From Uloborus plumipes (Eukaryota; Arthropoda; Arachnida; Araneae; Uloboridae), in assembly GCA_038373865.1 (NCBI GenBank), contig JAXGGA010002886.1, forward strand, positions 48,782-112,781: a stretch of DNA of 64,000 nt. Direction: 5' to 3'. The first letter of the stretch is position 1, and each line of letters opens with the position of its first letter. The notes under the pieces were generated by a model. It was not told where the DNA came from. It ran no database searches and saw only the letters and a list, made by a program, of their open reading frames with translations. The position numbers and the translations under genes were made by a program. Below are positions 21,060 to 32,345 of the stretch, piece after piece.

Positions 21060-23955
21060 AACCCCATCACCCATACTACTCCCTCATCTATCCCCCTTCC
21101 CATAAAACCACCAACACACCCCCTCACCCCTCCACCACACCCCCCAAAAAAAAAAAAAAAAAAACCCAAAAAACATCACATCTACCACCCAATCCCTACC
21201 CCCCCTCCCACTCCCCACAAATCCCACCCCAAAAAAACCACCCACCCAACTACCCCCTACAAACAACCCCCCCCAAACACACTCTTACCCCATTACTAAC
21301 CCCCCCCCACCTACCCCCCTAAAACCTTACCCCCCCTACCTATCACTCAACCCACCCCTTCATAAAAACACCAACCTCCCCCCCCCCCCCCCCTCCCCCC
21401 ATTCCTACCCCACCTCACACCCATCCTAAAAAACATAACTATATACCACACCTCCCCTTAATATCCACCCCCCCTTAACCCCCCCCCCCCATACTCCTCA
21501 CAACCCACTCAATCCCCCCCTTTCACTCACACCTCTTCCCATAAACACTCAACTTCACTCAACAATCTCCCCAACCATCACAACCCCCACTCTATTCCCA
21601 AAAAAATAATACCCCCTTTATCACAAAAAAACAATCCTTCCCTTCCTTTCCTAACCACCCTCACTAAATACCAAACACCCCCCCTAAACCCTCAATTTTT
21701 CCCAAATCCACTTCATACCCCCCCCCCCAAACTTCCCAACAACCCCTCCCCTTACTAAACAATCCCCATTACCTTTAAACTCTATCAACCACCATTCATT
21801 AAATATATCACAAAACCCTTCATCAAATCCCAACCCTTTTCATACCCTTAAACTTTAACCCCACTAAACCTCTCCCCCCCACTCCAAAACCCCCAAACAC
21901 AAAAACAACAACCAATAAACCCCCAAAAATCCCACACCCATAAAACCTCCACAAAAACAACCTAACTAACCCAACCCTCCCCCCACCCCCATATTCACCT
22001 TCAACACATCCAACTCTCCAAACATCCATTATTTACCCCTACACACCCCCCCCCTCCTCAACCACCAAAAATCTACTCTTCCCTCCCACCCCCATCCTAA
22101 AAACCAAAAATCCCTCCCCAATTCATCCATTAAATGCCCCTACCCTCCCACAAATACACCATCCAAACACAACCCACATCACAACCACCCCAACACCCAC
22201 TCCATTACCCTTTTCTCTCCTCACATCCAACTAACTTCACACTCCCCCACTAATCCTTCCCCCTTATCCCCCCCACCCCCCCACATCCCTCCATCTCACA
22301 ACATTCCAACAACCTCAAATACCCCACCCCTTCTCCCACTCCACTTCAATTTCCACCAAACACAACCCCCAAACACCCCCTCCCTAAAATCCCCACAAAC
22401 CTCCCCCATCCACCTACCCCCCTAACTCCCCATTCCCCATCCTAATCTATCCCCCCCCACCCAACATCCCCAATCTCCACCCCACCCTACCCCCCCCCAA
22501 CACCAACCCACCCCTTATACCACCTCTCACCCCCCAACAAACACACTACCTCCATCCCCTAAAAAAAAAAAAACAAAAAAAACCAACAACAACATTCCCC
22601 CCACCAACCCCCCAAATTCCCCCCCCCCCCCCCTCCCCCAAACAACTAAAAACTCATCCCAACCCATCCCCCCTTCCTCCCCCCCCCATACCCCCCTAAA
22701 AAATCCAACATCTCAACCCCACAATCATACACCATCACCCCCAACTAACCATCAACCCTAAACCACAAACCCCCCCATAAAACCTATACCCCCCCCTCCC
22801 CCAACATACAAAAAACCCTCCCCTCCCCAAAATCCACAAAAATCCAAAAAAAAAACAAATCACCAAACACCCCCCACACCACAACAAAAAAAAAAACCCA
22901 CCAAACTAAAAATAAATAACACCCACACAACTAAATAAACCCCAATACCCCCCCCTATCTATAACCCCCCCCCCCCCTAATCCCCACCCCCCCCCCCCCC
23001 CCAACTATCCAAAATCCAAACTCTCAAAACAACAATACACCCCCAAACCCATCACTCCCTCACCCACCTAAACCCCTACACCAAACCCCATCTCCCTCCC
23101 CCTCACCACTCCCATCCTCCCTCCCCCTCTCCCCTCCCCCCCTAAAATACCAATCATACTCAACCCCCCCTCTAAAAAATAACCCCCCTACCACCTAATA
23201 ACAACCACCACACAAATTTACTCCCTCCATTTTTCCCCCCTCCCATATAAACACCCATACAATTCCCCCCATAACTTATCACCTCCCCCAATCTTACCTC
23301 CTCAAAACCCCCCCCCCCCCCCCCCCCCCCCCTCTCAAAAACAACCTTCTCTCCCAAAACAACATAACCCCCTCCCCACCCATTTTCTCCCCAATAACCA
23401 ACTTATCTATTTCTAACAATCCATCCCAAACCCCACACCCAAAATTCTACTTATAAACAAAAAACTCACACCCCCAAACCCACACACCCTCACCAACCAC
23501 CCCCCCCTAAAAAATTACTCCCAAAAATTCCCCACCCCCCCAAAAACATAACCCTCCCTCCCTAACAATATCACAAATACAAACATCCCAAAAATAAAAA
23601 AACCACCTCTCCTAATAACATAAACCCACCATCAAAACCCCAAAAAAAAAAAAAAACTAACTCTCCCATTCAATAAATATAACCTAACAACCTACCCCAA
23701 ATAATAATCCCCCCCCCCCCCCCCCCACCCCACTCCCCTCCTCCCAACCTAAAAAACCCTTAATACCCATTAACAACCCTAATACCCCCCCCCTAACCCC
23801 CCTAAACTCCCCCCCTAAACCCTTAACAAATATACCCATTTCTTACCCCACCCCCCAAACCCACTACAACAAACAACCCACTCCACCCCTCCCCCACTAC
23901 CCCCCCCTAAACACCCCCCACCCACCATTCATCCCCCCCACAATCAATAATTAAA
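21060..23955. other. 2896-base tract with no G on the plus strand
   Basis: I scanned every line from 21060 to 23955 and found no G; the next is at 23956. C is the commonest base, with A second and T third. There are many C homopolymers (25 Cs at 23308-23332) and several A runs. No period is visible, so it is not a simple satellite. Minus-strand open frames rich in glycine and valine here are by-products of the composition. The abrupt right border and gradual left border suggest a sequencing or consensus artefact, but a real composition-biased tract cannot be excluded from sequence alone. Confidence 0.95.
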
Positions 23956-24208
23956 GGATATATTTTGGAGGAGACATTCATAGTTATACCTGTATTAACT
24001 GTAAAACTGAGTTAGGTTTCTCATCACTATGGTTAATAGTTCAACCATTTCATGTGTGAGACTCTAATTTAAAAATCTATTAAAAACTTCATTTTGCTGC
24101 TTATTTCTTCAGCATAGTTTATTCATTTGTGTAGTAATTTAACCCATGTCGGGTCTAATTGATACATATCGTTTTTTTTATTTCTATTTTCGCTTTTTTT
24201 TTATTTTA

Positions 24209-25097
24209 GGGGAAGGGTGGGCATAGCGGCCACCCTAAGGAACATCTATTTTTTTCCATCCCTAAACTTTATTGAAACATTTGATAAACCCCTTCAACAT
24301 TTAGTTTGGTTACTTAGGCCTGATTAAAAATATAAACAACTAGATTTTTAAACTTTATTTGTACCAAATTTTTATTTTACCAAAAGCTGTCAAAGTGGCC
24401 ACTGCCTAAATAGATTTAGATAGTATGGGGAAAATGAAACACATTTAGTTTCAGAACTCAGAACAATTGTATTAAGGTTTTAAACAAAAGTAGGCATTAC
24501 TAAAAGTATGTGAAGTTATGAAATCACTGGTACATACATAAATCACAAATAAACTCATCGCCCTCCTCTTCGGCTCCTGTGCAGGCTTCGTGAGCCCATT
24601 TGAGGCACCCAGAACATTTAATCCAGCCTTCGCTGTCCTTAGATTTCGAGTAACAATCACCACAGAAAAAACAATCGACGTCGAAAAATCGTGGCCGTGG
24701 CTAAGTGGCCACGGCTGTGGCCACTTTGCCCTCTAGCGCGCCATTTTCGACAGAACAATATTTCACATACAACCCGTTGTTGTATCTACTGTTGAGACGT
24801 ATGAATTCAAAGCTAGAAACATGGGGTTTTGCACCATTTATGTAAAATTAACTTCACCTAGTCCTACAATAAACTAAAGCGAAACATGTGATGCACTTAT
24901 CTGACATCAGAGGGTCGAAAAAGTGGAAAATTTGTGATAACTCCATGAGTTTATGTCTGAGCAGCACCAAATTATAACACGACAACGGCTGCCGGGCGAG
25001 TAGTTGAGTCTATTGCCGCTAGGCTGCAGTATTATATAGGGAGGAAAACTTCAAGTGGCCACTTTGCCCGCAGTGGCCACCATGCCCACCCTTCCCC
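24209..25097. mobile_element. TA-inserted DNA transposon remnant with GGGGAAGGGTGGGCA ends
   Basis: The left end GGGGAAGGGTGGGCATAGCG is mirrored at the right by CCATGCCCACCCTTCCCC. TA flanks both ends (24207-24208 and 25098-25099). The word AGTGGCCAC or its complement recurs inside (near 24390, 24700, 25055 and 25070). Length is 889 bp. It retains only a minus-strand C-terminal coding fragment with a PHD-type zinc finger (24524-24700). TA duplication and a C-terminal zinc finger fit a pogo/Tc1-related element that has lost most of its transposase. Confidence 0.75.
24524..24700 (-). pseudogene. C-terminal PHD-like zinc finger of a transposase
   Basis: The minus-strand frame ends at a TGA (24524-24526) and reads CFFCGDCYSKSKDSEGW, IKCSGCLKWAHEAC, EEEGDEFICDLCMYQ. 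The metal ligands follow C-x2-C ... C-x2-C ... W-x-H-x2-C ... C-x2-C, the C4HC3 order of a PHD finger, with the usual tryptophan before the histidine. Fingers of this kind occur at the end of some pogo-like and other insect transposases, and the position inside a TA-flanked element supports that origin. The reading frame upstream is closed, so only this last domain remains. A captured host PHD exon is the alternative. Confidence 0.75.
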
Positions 25098-25176
25098 TAT
25101 TTTTTTTTTTTTTTAATTCGAAAACAATGTGCCAATAAAGGTTTTAAAATCATTACTTGATAGGAAAATATAAATA

Positions 25177-25955
25177 CAGTAACCCCTCGTTACATTGCTC
25201 CTCGTTACATCGTTCATTCGAATATATCATTCTTTTCCTTTAGCTCCCGAAGAACTATATTAAAATATATTAGGTTGTTCCATAATTATTGGCCGCAAAC
25301 GTCACTTCAGCAGATCATTCCTAAGTTGGTCAGTTAGGCAGATTTGTGAGGGAAAAAGAGTTTCCGAATGAGGAGGCTACGATTTAGGGAGCTTTGGACT
25401 TTGGTACAAACAATGTGATGTCTACTTCTGCCACAGTGGCTTGTTGCCCTTAAAACTCGTTCAGAAGGGTGTACTTATGTCAGTTTTTTTTTTTTTTTTT
25501 TTTTGTGAAGAAAATACATTACTTTCGTTTTGAGGCTTGTTTTCGTTTATGTTTGTATTTCGGACAATAATTATTTAACAACCTAATATATTGCTTCACA
25601 AAAAAGAAAAATATATTTCTCAGACAGGGTATGTATATTTTTCAAATCAATGAACAAAACTGATATTTTTTCCATACATCTAAATTCATTTCAGATTAAG
25701 GTATAATTTTCAAGCCCTATTTCCAAATAAAATTTAGAAATATTTTTAAACATTTTTTTTAACGAAAAATTGGTAAGACAATCTTATTTTGCTTTCACTT
25801 AGAAAATATCCCTAAGGTAATAATATAATATTTTTGCAGGTGCACGTCATCACTTAGTACGTTTATTGAATTGTTACTTTTAATGAATTCGGCTATATTG
25901 TGTTTTCAGATATATCGAACTTTTTTGTTGTCTCAAGACATGCAAGGGCTTACTG
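25177..25955. mobile_element. Probable pogo/Tigger-like element
   Basis: The left end CAGTAACCCCTCGTTACAT is partly mirrored by the right end (ATGCAAGGGCTTACTG), with TA on both sides (25175-25176 and 25956-25957) and GAATATATC/GATATATCG-like sequence further in. The ends are less similar than in a fresh copy, so the pairing is tentative. A mariner MITE (25270-25586) is nested inside. No transposase is seen. Confidence 0.5.
25270..25586. mobile_element. Mariner-type MITE
   Basis: Inverted ends TTAGGTTGTTCCATAATTAT and ATAATTATTTAACAACCTAA, with TA duplicated at both sides (25268-25269 and 25587-25588). TTAGGTTG is the canonical start of many mariner elements. The 317-bp body has no usable frame and contains a T-rich run near 25485. 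Confidence 0.85.
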
Positions 25956-25957
25956 TA

Positions 25958-27093
25958 TTATTACATGAAATTCTATTGAGGCACGTAACACTAGAAACAA
26001 AACTCAGAAAATCAAAACGTAAAAGTGTAACAATTACAACCAATACACCAATGCCCTCTCTCTCATTCGCTCACAAATACACACAACAAAATTGAGCTGC
26101 ACATAAAAAAGGATGATCTAGTTATACCCAGGATTGATAAATACTCCAATTAGATAGTCAGATTAGGAATCAACTGAGCGTAATTGAGACTAGGGGAGAG
26201 TGCAGAAAAATCATTGAAGGAAAAAAGGGGCATATGCAGAGGAAAGTAGATACGCTTTGGGGATTATTTACGGTTCACTCATTCCATAATAAGGAGTTTT
26301 TTTTTTTTGTAAAAAGTTCATATTTCAATTTAATTCCACCAAAAAATTTTAATCGCATAAACAACCATAAAAAGAAATGGGGAGTAAAAATCTCATTACG
26401 TTTTCTATTTATAGCAAATAAGATGTTTTAAAAGTGCCCCGAACTTCAGTGCGTGACGCGCGATCGCAAATAAGTCAAATTAAGAAATTATACTAAAGGT
26501 TTATTCGCCAAACCTAATCGAAATTTTCAGAAGTAATGGGGCATTTTCGGAGCCAAATCTCTGTTTTCGAAACTATTTTTGCTGTTATCTCCTGTTAGTG
26601 TAAAACATAGCCAAAGTTACTAGCTAATATGCGTAATTTTTGAAATCGTAAATCTATTACAAGCGTCAAACTGGTAGCCCGCTCACCGAATCAAATTCGA
26701 GGTCACTTTGTCCTGTTTGCAAATCTATTTCAATATGTTAATAAAAAGTTGAATGAAATCTCTGAGTTTTAAGTTCAGAAAGAAGAAGGACATGATTATG
26801 AGATGAAAAGTAAGTGAAGAATAAGAAATTATGTCCAAAACTGAGCCAATCTACTTACCTGTGTACAAACATCAGCTTTCTAGCATTTGATCAATCTTCT
26901 CTTAGCTAAAATTGCAAATTATGTCAAACATACTTTTTTAACGTTTACAACCGATTTCAGAAAATACTTTTCACTTAAAAAAATAAATGAATAATATATG
27001 AAAATACCTTTTTTCATTCAGATGACATAAATACGTAAAAAAAATCTTGTTTTATATCACCAAGTCTTCACTCACCAACAATCTAGTTTAAAA
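25958..27093. other. No recognisable gene
   Basis: AT-rich sequence with a few short frames (for example 26234-26431). No domain, RNA or clear repeat recognised. Confidence 0.4.
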
Positions 27094-27560
27094 TTAGTGG
27101 AACTACGATGGATCCCGGCCCGTTATGGAATTCACGGAAATGCAACGGCAAACCAACTAGCCAAAAAAGGAACTAAAACAATATAAATACTAAGTAACGA
27201 AATACTTTCCAGCTGAATATCAAGAATTACAAAAAGTAATATGAAATTCGCAATATGAAACAAGAAAGCGAAGTGAAGTTAGAAAATTGCAGTTTCTCTT
27301 GCCTCTGCAGTACTAAAAGACGAATAGCCCTGTTTAGACTTGGCCACCAAACACCATTGTCTGCCCAGTTCTCATTCCAAATTTTGGTATCCTCGAATTT
27401 CCAAACTGCTCTATTTGTGGAGAAGGTGCAATTTCGAATGCACAGAACTTACTACTGTGTCCCACACTATCAAATAACTTTATCTGGCAGGTATAAGGAG
27501 GACATGAAGCTAATGAAGACGGCAGAGAATCAGCCTAATTGATGTATTTCCTATTTATAG
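27094..27560 (+). pseudogene. Non-LTR retrotransposon remnant: RNase H end and C-terminal Cys motif
   Basis: The plus-strand frame at 27094-27183 reads LVELRWIPARYGIHGNATAN then QLAKKGTK, matching the end of RNase H in Jockey-like ORF2 (WIPxHxGIxGNExAxxLAK). Further on, ALFRLGHQTPL corresponds to the LRxGH/TGH segment. Near 27405 another frame gives CSICGEGAISNAQNLLLCP, the C-x2-C...H/C region at the ORF2 C terminus. Frames are broken between these blocks. No tail was located. Confidence 0.75.
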
Positions 27561-27662
27561 TTGACATTTTACTTTCTCAAAAATTTCAGTATGTCGTTTT
27601 CTTCCGTTTATTGTTTTGTTTACTGTTCTATTATTTTGGTGGCATATAATAGTATACAGATG

Positions 27663-28906
27663 TACAGATAGAGGACAAAATAATACGAACACCTGTGAAA
27701 TAATGGAAAATCTTTATTAATAGGAAGTTAGACCAACCTTTGACTGAAGTACAGATTTTATGCTGCTTTGGATAGATGTATAAAGGTCATGGACACTATT
27801 TAAAGGAATATAAAACCATTCCTTTCGTAGAGAGGTCACCAATTCCGAAAGTCTGAATCGAGGTTAAAATCGGGAATGAAGTTTGAACTCCAAATTATAC
27901 CATAAATGCTCATTAATATTCAAGTCCGGAGACTGAGGGGGCAGGGAGAGATGTTTAACTTCATCTTCATGCTTTTTGAACCATCCTCGAAGAAATCTAG
28001 CAGTGTGGAAAGGAGCGTTTTTGTCTTGAAAAAGTGGTCACTCTCTAGGAAGTACAGTCTAGGAAAAAAGGATGGACATGATCTCGCAAAATGCTTAAAC
28101 AGTGACTGGATTTGATCCTCCCATGCATAATAACAAGTGGCCTAAGACGATGCCAAGATATCGCATTCCATACCCCACAACTATGCTTCAGTCAACAAAC
28201 AATCAGGATAAAACCATCATCAGACATCAATCGAGACATAAACGCTTCAGGTTGTCTGAAATAGAGTGAATGACGATTCATCTGACCATATTACCTGCTG
28301 CCACTACTGTGGGGAATAGCTTTTGTGGTCTCTGAACCATTGGTATAGCTTGAAAGCATAAACTGCAGTCACCAAGTGCTTACGAATTGCCATACCTGAC
28401 TTAACTGTTCGCAGCATGAAGTTCCCTTTCAACTGCCTTCGTTGAAATGTGATTCTGGAGATGACTGCTCATTTCTGATGTTATTTCGGATAACAACTTC
28501 TGGTGCTTTCTTGTTGCTATATGCTTCAAGACCAGTCCATCCCTTTCAACACGCTTTGAATTTCGGCCACTCCTGTGCTTTGAAGACATCGTCTTACCAT
28601 CTTTGGTGTATGTTGTCATAACAGCAGATAGTGTACTGCTTCCAAATCCCAAAATTATTGCTGTTTCCGTAAACAATGCTCCATTTAAACGAGCTTCAAA
28701 ATCATGACTTTTTGGAATTGACATTTCAACTCATCACAAACAATCCTATAAACGCATGAGACGCAGGTGAATGTTGTTGAAACCCTGATTCCTTCCTTTT
28801 TACGCTCACTAGGTGGAACACTTCTGTTGCAGGTGGCACGGTTGTACTTAAGGTGTGAAATGCCTCATACTTTTTCCACAGGTGTTCGTATTATTTTGTA
28901 CCCTAT
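27663..28906 (-). pseudogene. Decayed Tc1-type transposon
   Basis: Terminal repeats contain GGACAAAATAATACGAACAC at the left and GTGTTCGTATTATTTTGT at the right. On the minus strand, 28401-28724 encodes the N-terminal helix-turn-helix part (KDGKTMSSKHRSGRNSK; STKAVERELHAA). About 28265-28305 encodes WSDESSFTLFQT around the first catalytic Asp, about 28010-28050 a QDKNAPFHTA-like block around the second, and about 27910-27955 PQSPDLNINEHLW with the catalytic Glu. Frameshifts and stops separate the blocks, so no active transposase is possible. The right terminus is interrupted by the large palindrome that starts at 28907. Confidence 0.85.
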
Positions 28907-31865
28907 GAGCGATTCCATACCAAATCACCGAAAAAAAAAAAAGTTGGTCGCACGACCGACTCGGATTTTTTTTTAATTTGGTACACAGATTGATGGTATA
29001 GAGGTATGAAAAAGCCCAAAAGGAAAGTTACCTGCTCCACTTATTTTCTGAGATACATGCCCTCAAAGTTTGTCCGCCACGTCAAAATACTAAAAAAGTA
29101 ATGTTATTTAATCATTTTTTATAAAAAATCGTACTCATGCAAAACAAAAGTGTTAGATATCTATGGAAACTAGTTACTCCAGGCATTCTGAAAAAAAATA
29201 CTAGAACGTTCATAATGAAAATTGCCAAGGTACAGGGCTCTTTGAAGTTGTCACCACAAAAACTTGATTTTGCAGATTTTGCTAAAATTCAGGCATTTAT
29301 TACAAAAAAAGGCAAACAAAACCAAAGGCTTTCTCACTTTCTGGTAGTGTACAGGTCCTCCTTGTAAATTGCTACGCAATAAATTTTTTGGGTTTCTCAC
29401 TCCTTCTTGGAAATATTTTAGCTTAAAAATAAGTCATAAGGCAAAAAATGCGTTTTTGGCCATCTTGGCAGTCATTTTTCTCATAAAGGGGGAGTAGTAG
29501 AAACTTTAATTTTTTTTTAAACAAGCCACTGATATGTTAGCTATTCACAGGAAAAGAGTTTACTTTTGGTTATTTCTCCCATTAAGAGATATCCTGCTGA
29601 CAGTATATGCATGTTTTTCGCGACGACCATATGCTTTTGTTCCCCCTCTCATGGACTTAAAATTAATTAAACCAAAAAATAATGATATATTTATTATTAG
29701 CTGTATTATCTACCCAATATGTCATGAAATTTAATTTATTAAATCATTGAACAATAAATTAGATAATTGATGAAAAAGAGAAATAGTATTTCTCTGATGC
29801 CTGAGCATTATGCATTCATAATTATAAAGCACTAAATACTTTCTTGAGAAATTAATTAACATAAATGAGCTCTAAATATTTATATTATAAGCAATACCCA
29901 ATCTTGTGATTGGGATACTCCTGTTTTTAATTGAAGAATTTCTTGAATATCACATGAATATCAGGAAAATGAATGAGGTCTTTTCGTTTGATGTAGGATA
30001 TTTTATGACAATTTCATTTGATGGGCTACTAACTGAGCATGGTGATAAAGAGCTATTAATTTCAGCATCGAATTCCATTTTACCTTATTAAAAGTTAAAT
30101 ATTTACAAAATAATTAAATGAATAATTTAATATAAAGCCATGCTTGAAGAATTAAAATTAGTGCAACTAATTTATTCCCATACTGATCTTTACAAAATTG
30201 ACATGCGTTGAGCACTGATAAGAACTGACAAGAAAAAGTTTACTCACTAAAATATTAGTTCACAGATACTATAAAGTATACATTCTATTTTCCCCAAAAT
30301 AATACTGCAACAAAGAACAAGGGTATCTTCCTGTTTATAGCCATCAATCAGGAACATCCAATCACAAGATTGGGTATTGCCTATGAGATAAATATTCGAA
30401 GCTCCTTTATTTTAATTGATTTTTCAAGAAATTCTTTAGTACCTACCCCTTTATACCCTTGTTCTTTGTTGCAGTATTATTTTGTAGAAAATAGAATGTA
30501 CGCTTTATAGTATCTGTGAACTAGTATTTTAGTGAGTAAACTTATTCTTGTCAGTTCTTATCAGTGCTCAACACATGTCAGTTTTGTAAAGATCAGTATG
30601 GGAATAAATTAGTTGCACTAATTTTAATTCTTCAAGCATGGCTTTATATTAAATTATTTATTTAATTATTTTATAAATATTTAACTGTTAATAAGGTAAA
30701 ATGGAATTCGATGCTGAAATTAATAGCTCTTTATCACCATGCTCAGTTAGTAGCCCATCAAATGAAATTTGTCATAAAGTATCCTACATCAAACGAAAAG
30801 ACCTCATTTATTTTCCTGATATTCATGTGATATTCAAGAAATTCTTCAATTAAAAACAGGAGTATCCCAATCACAAGATTGGGTATTGCTTATAATATAA
30901 CTATTTAGAGCTCATTTATGTTAATTAATTTCTCAAGAAAGTATTTAGTGCTTTATAATTATGAATGCATAATGCTCAGGCATCAGAGAAATACTTTTTC
31001 TTGTTTTCATCAATTATCTAATTTATTGTTCAATGATTTAATAAATTAAATTTCATGACATATTGAGTAGATAATACAGCTAATAATAAATATATAATTA
31101 TTTTTTGGTTTAATTAATTTTAAGTCCATGAGAGGGGGAACAAAAGCATATGGTCGTCGCGAAAAACATGCATATACTGTCAGCAGGATATCTCTTAATG
31201 GGAGAAATAACCAAAAGTAAACTCTTTTCCTGTGAATAGCTAACATATCAGTGGCTTGTTTTAAAAAAAAATTAAAGTTTCTACTGCTCCCCCTTTATGA
31301 GAAAAATGGCTGCCAAGATGGCCAAAAACGCATTTTTTGCCTTATGGCTTATTTTTAAGCTAAAATATTTCCAAGAAGGAGTGAGAAACCCAAAAAATTT
31401 ATTGCGTAGCAATTTACAAGGAGGACCTGTACACTACCAGAAAGTGAGAAAACCTTTGGTTTTGTTTGCCTTTTTTTGTAATAAATGCCTGAATTTTAGC
31501 AAAATCTGCAAAATCAAGTTTTTGTGGTGACAACTTCAAAGAGCCCTGTACCTTGGCAATTTTCATTATGAACGTTCTAGTATTTTTTTTCAGAATGCCT
31601 GGAGTAACTAGTTTCCATAGATATCTAACACTTTTATTTTGCATGAGTACGATTTTTTATAAAAAATGATTAAATAACATCACTTTTTTAGTATTTTGAC
31701 GTGGCGGACAAACTTTGAGGGCATGTATCTCAGAAAATAAGTGGAGCAGGTAACTTTCCTTTTGGGCTTTTTCATACCTCTATGCCATCAATCTGTGTAC
31801 CAAATTAAAAAAAAATCCGAGTCGGTCGTGCGACCCCCATTCTGTGATTTGGTATGGAATCGCTC
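28907..31865. mobile_element. Giant palindromic foldback element C (1.4-kb arms), 4-bp target duplication
   Basis: The arms run about 28907-30326 and 30453-31865 and mirror each other almost base for base around a spacer of about 126 bp. The mirrored open frames at 29137/31414 and 29534/31046 differ by only one to two residues. The termini are GAGCGATTCCATACCAAATC and its complement, and CTAT flanks both ends (28903-28906, 31866-31869). The spacer repeats the arm motif CCAATCACAAGATTGGG. No transposase is visible. It lies within the last bases of a Tc1 element and so inserted after it. Ends and duplication length fit the Sola-like group. Confidence 0.85.
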
Positions 31866-31869
31866 CTAT

Positions 31870-32345
31870 ATAAATATCTAAGTGCTATTGCTTAAAATTT
31901 ACCGAGTTGTTTTCATAGTTAATTCTCAAATAAATTGCCATTATTAATGCATCGTTCGAAAATATACTCATTTATTTATTAACAAAAATATTGAAATTCT
32001 GTCAAAAAGTTTAATGATTTTAAAAAGTTGAGCAATTGGCTGTAATACAAAAAAATACCTTTCATCTGCAAAACTATTGAAGCAAAAAAGTCAACTTTCG
32101 TCAGCAGTATTTTTTCACCATAAAACAATCCAAGGATTGATTTTCTCAAAAAAATTATAAAATTTCGATTGATCAATACATTTAAAAGTTTAAAGAAACT
32201 ACCTTATTTTGCTCACAAATGCAGTTAAAGTTCTAACGAAAAAACAGGGAATGATAAATCTCCCCCCCCCCCCCTCCAACATGATTATCACCAAGCGTTA
32301 GTTTGAAATTATTAGTGGAAGTTGTAGAAAAATCTCGAAACTGTG
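31870..32345. other. No recognisable gene
   Basis: AT-rich sequence after the palindrome, with a C run at 32262-32274. No motif recognised. Confidence 0.4.

Noticed and set aside
21057..23357. Proline/threonine- or glycine/valine-rich open frames in the G-free tract
   Set aside because: They arise because a G-free strand cannot form TAG or TGA and the complementary strand lacks C; there is no gene signal.
29137..31644. Paired identical open frames in the large palindrome as conserved genes
   Set aside because: Identity follows from near-identical arms, not from coding constraint; no recognised domain.
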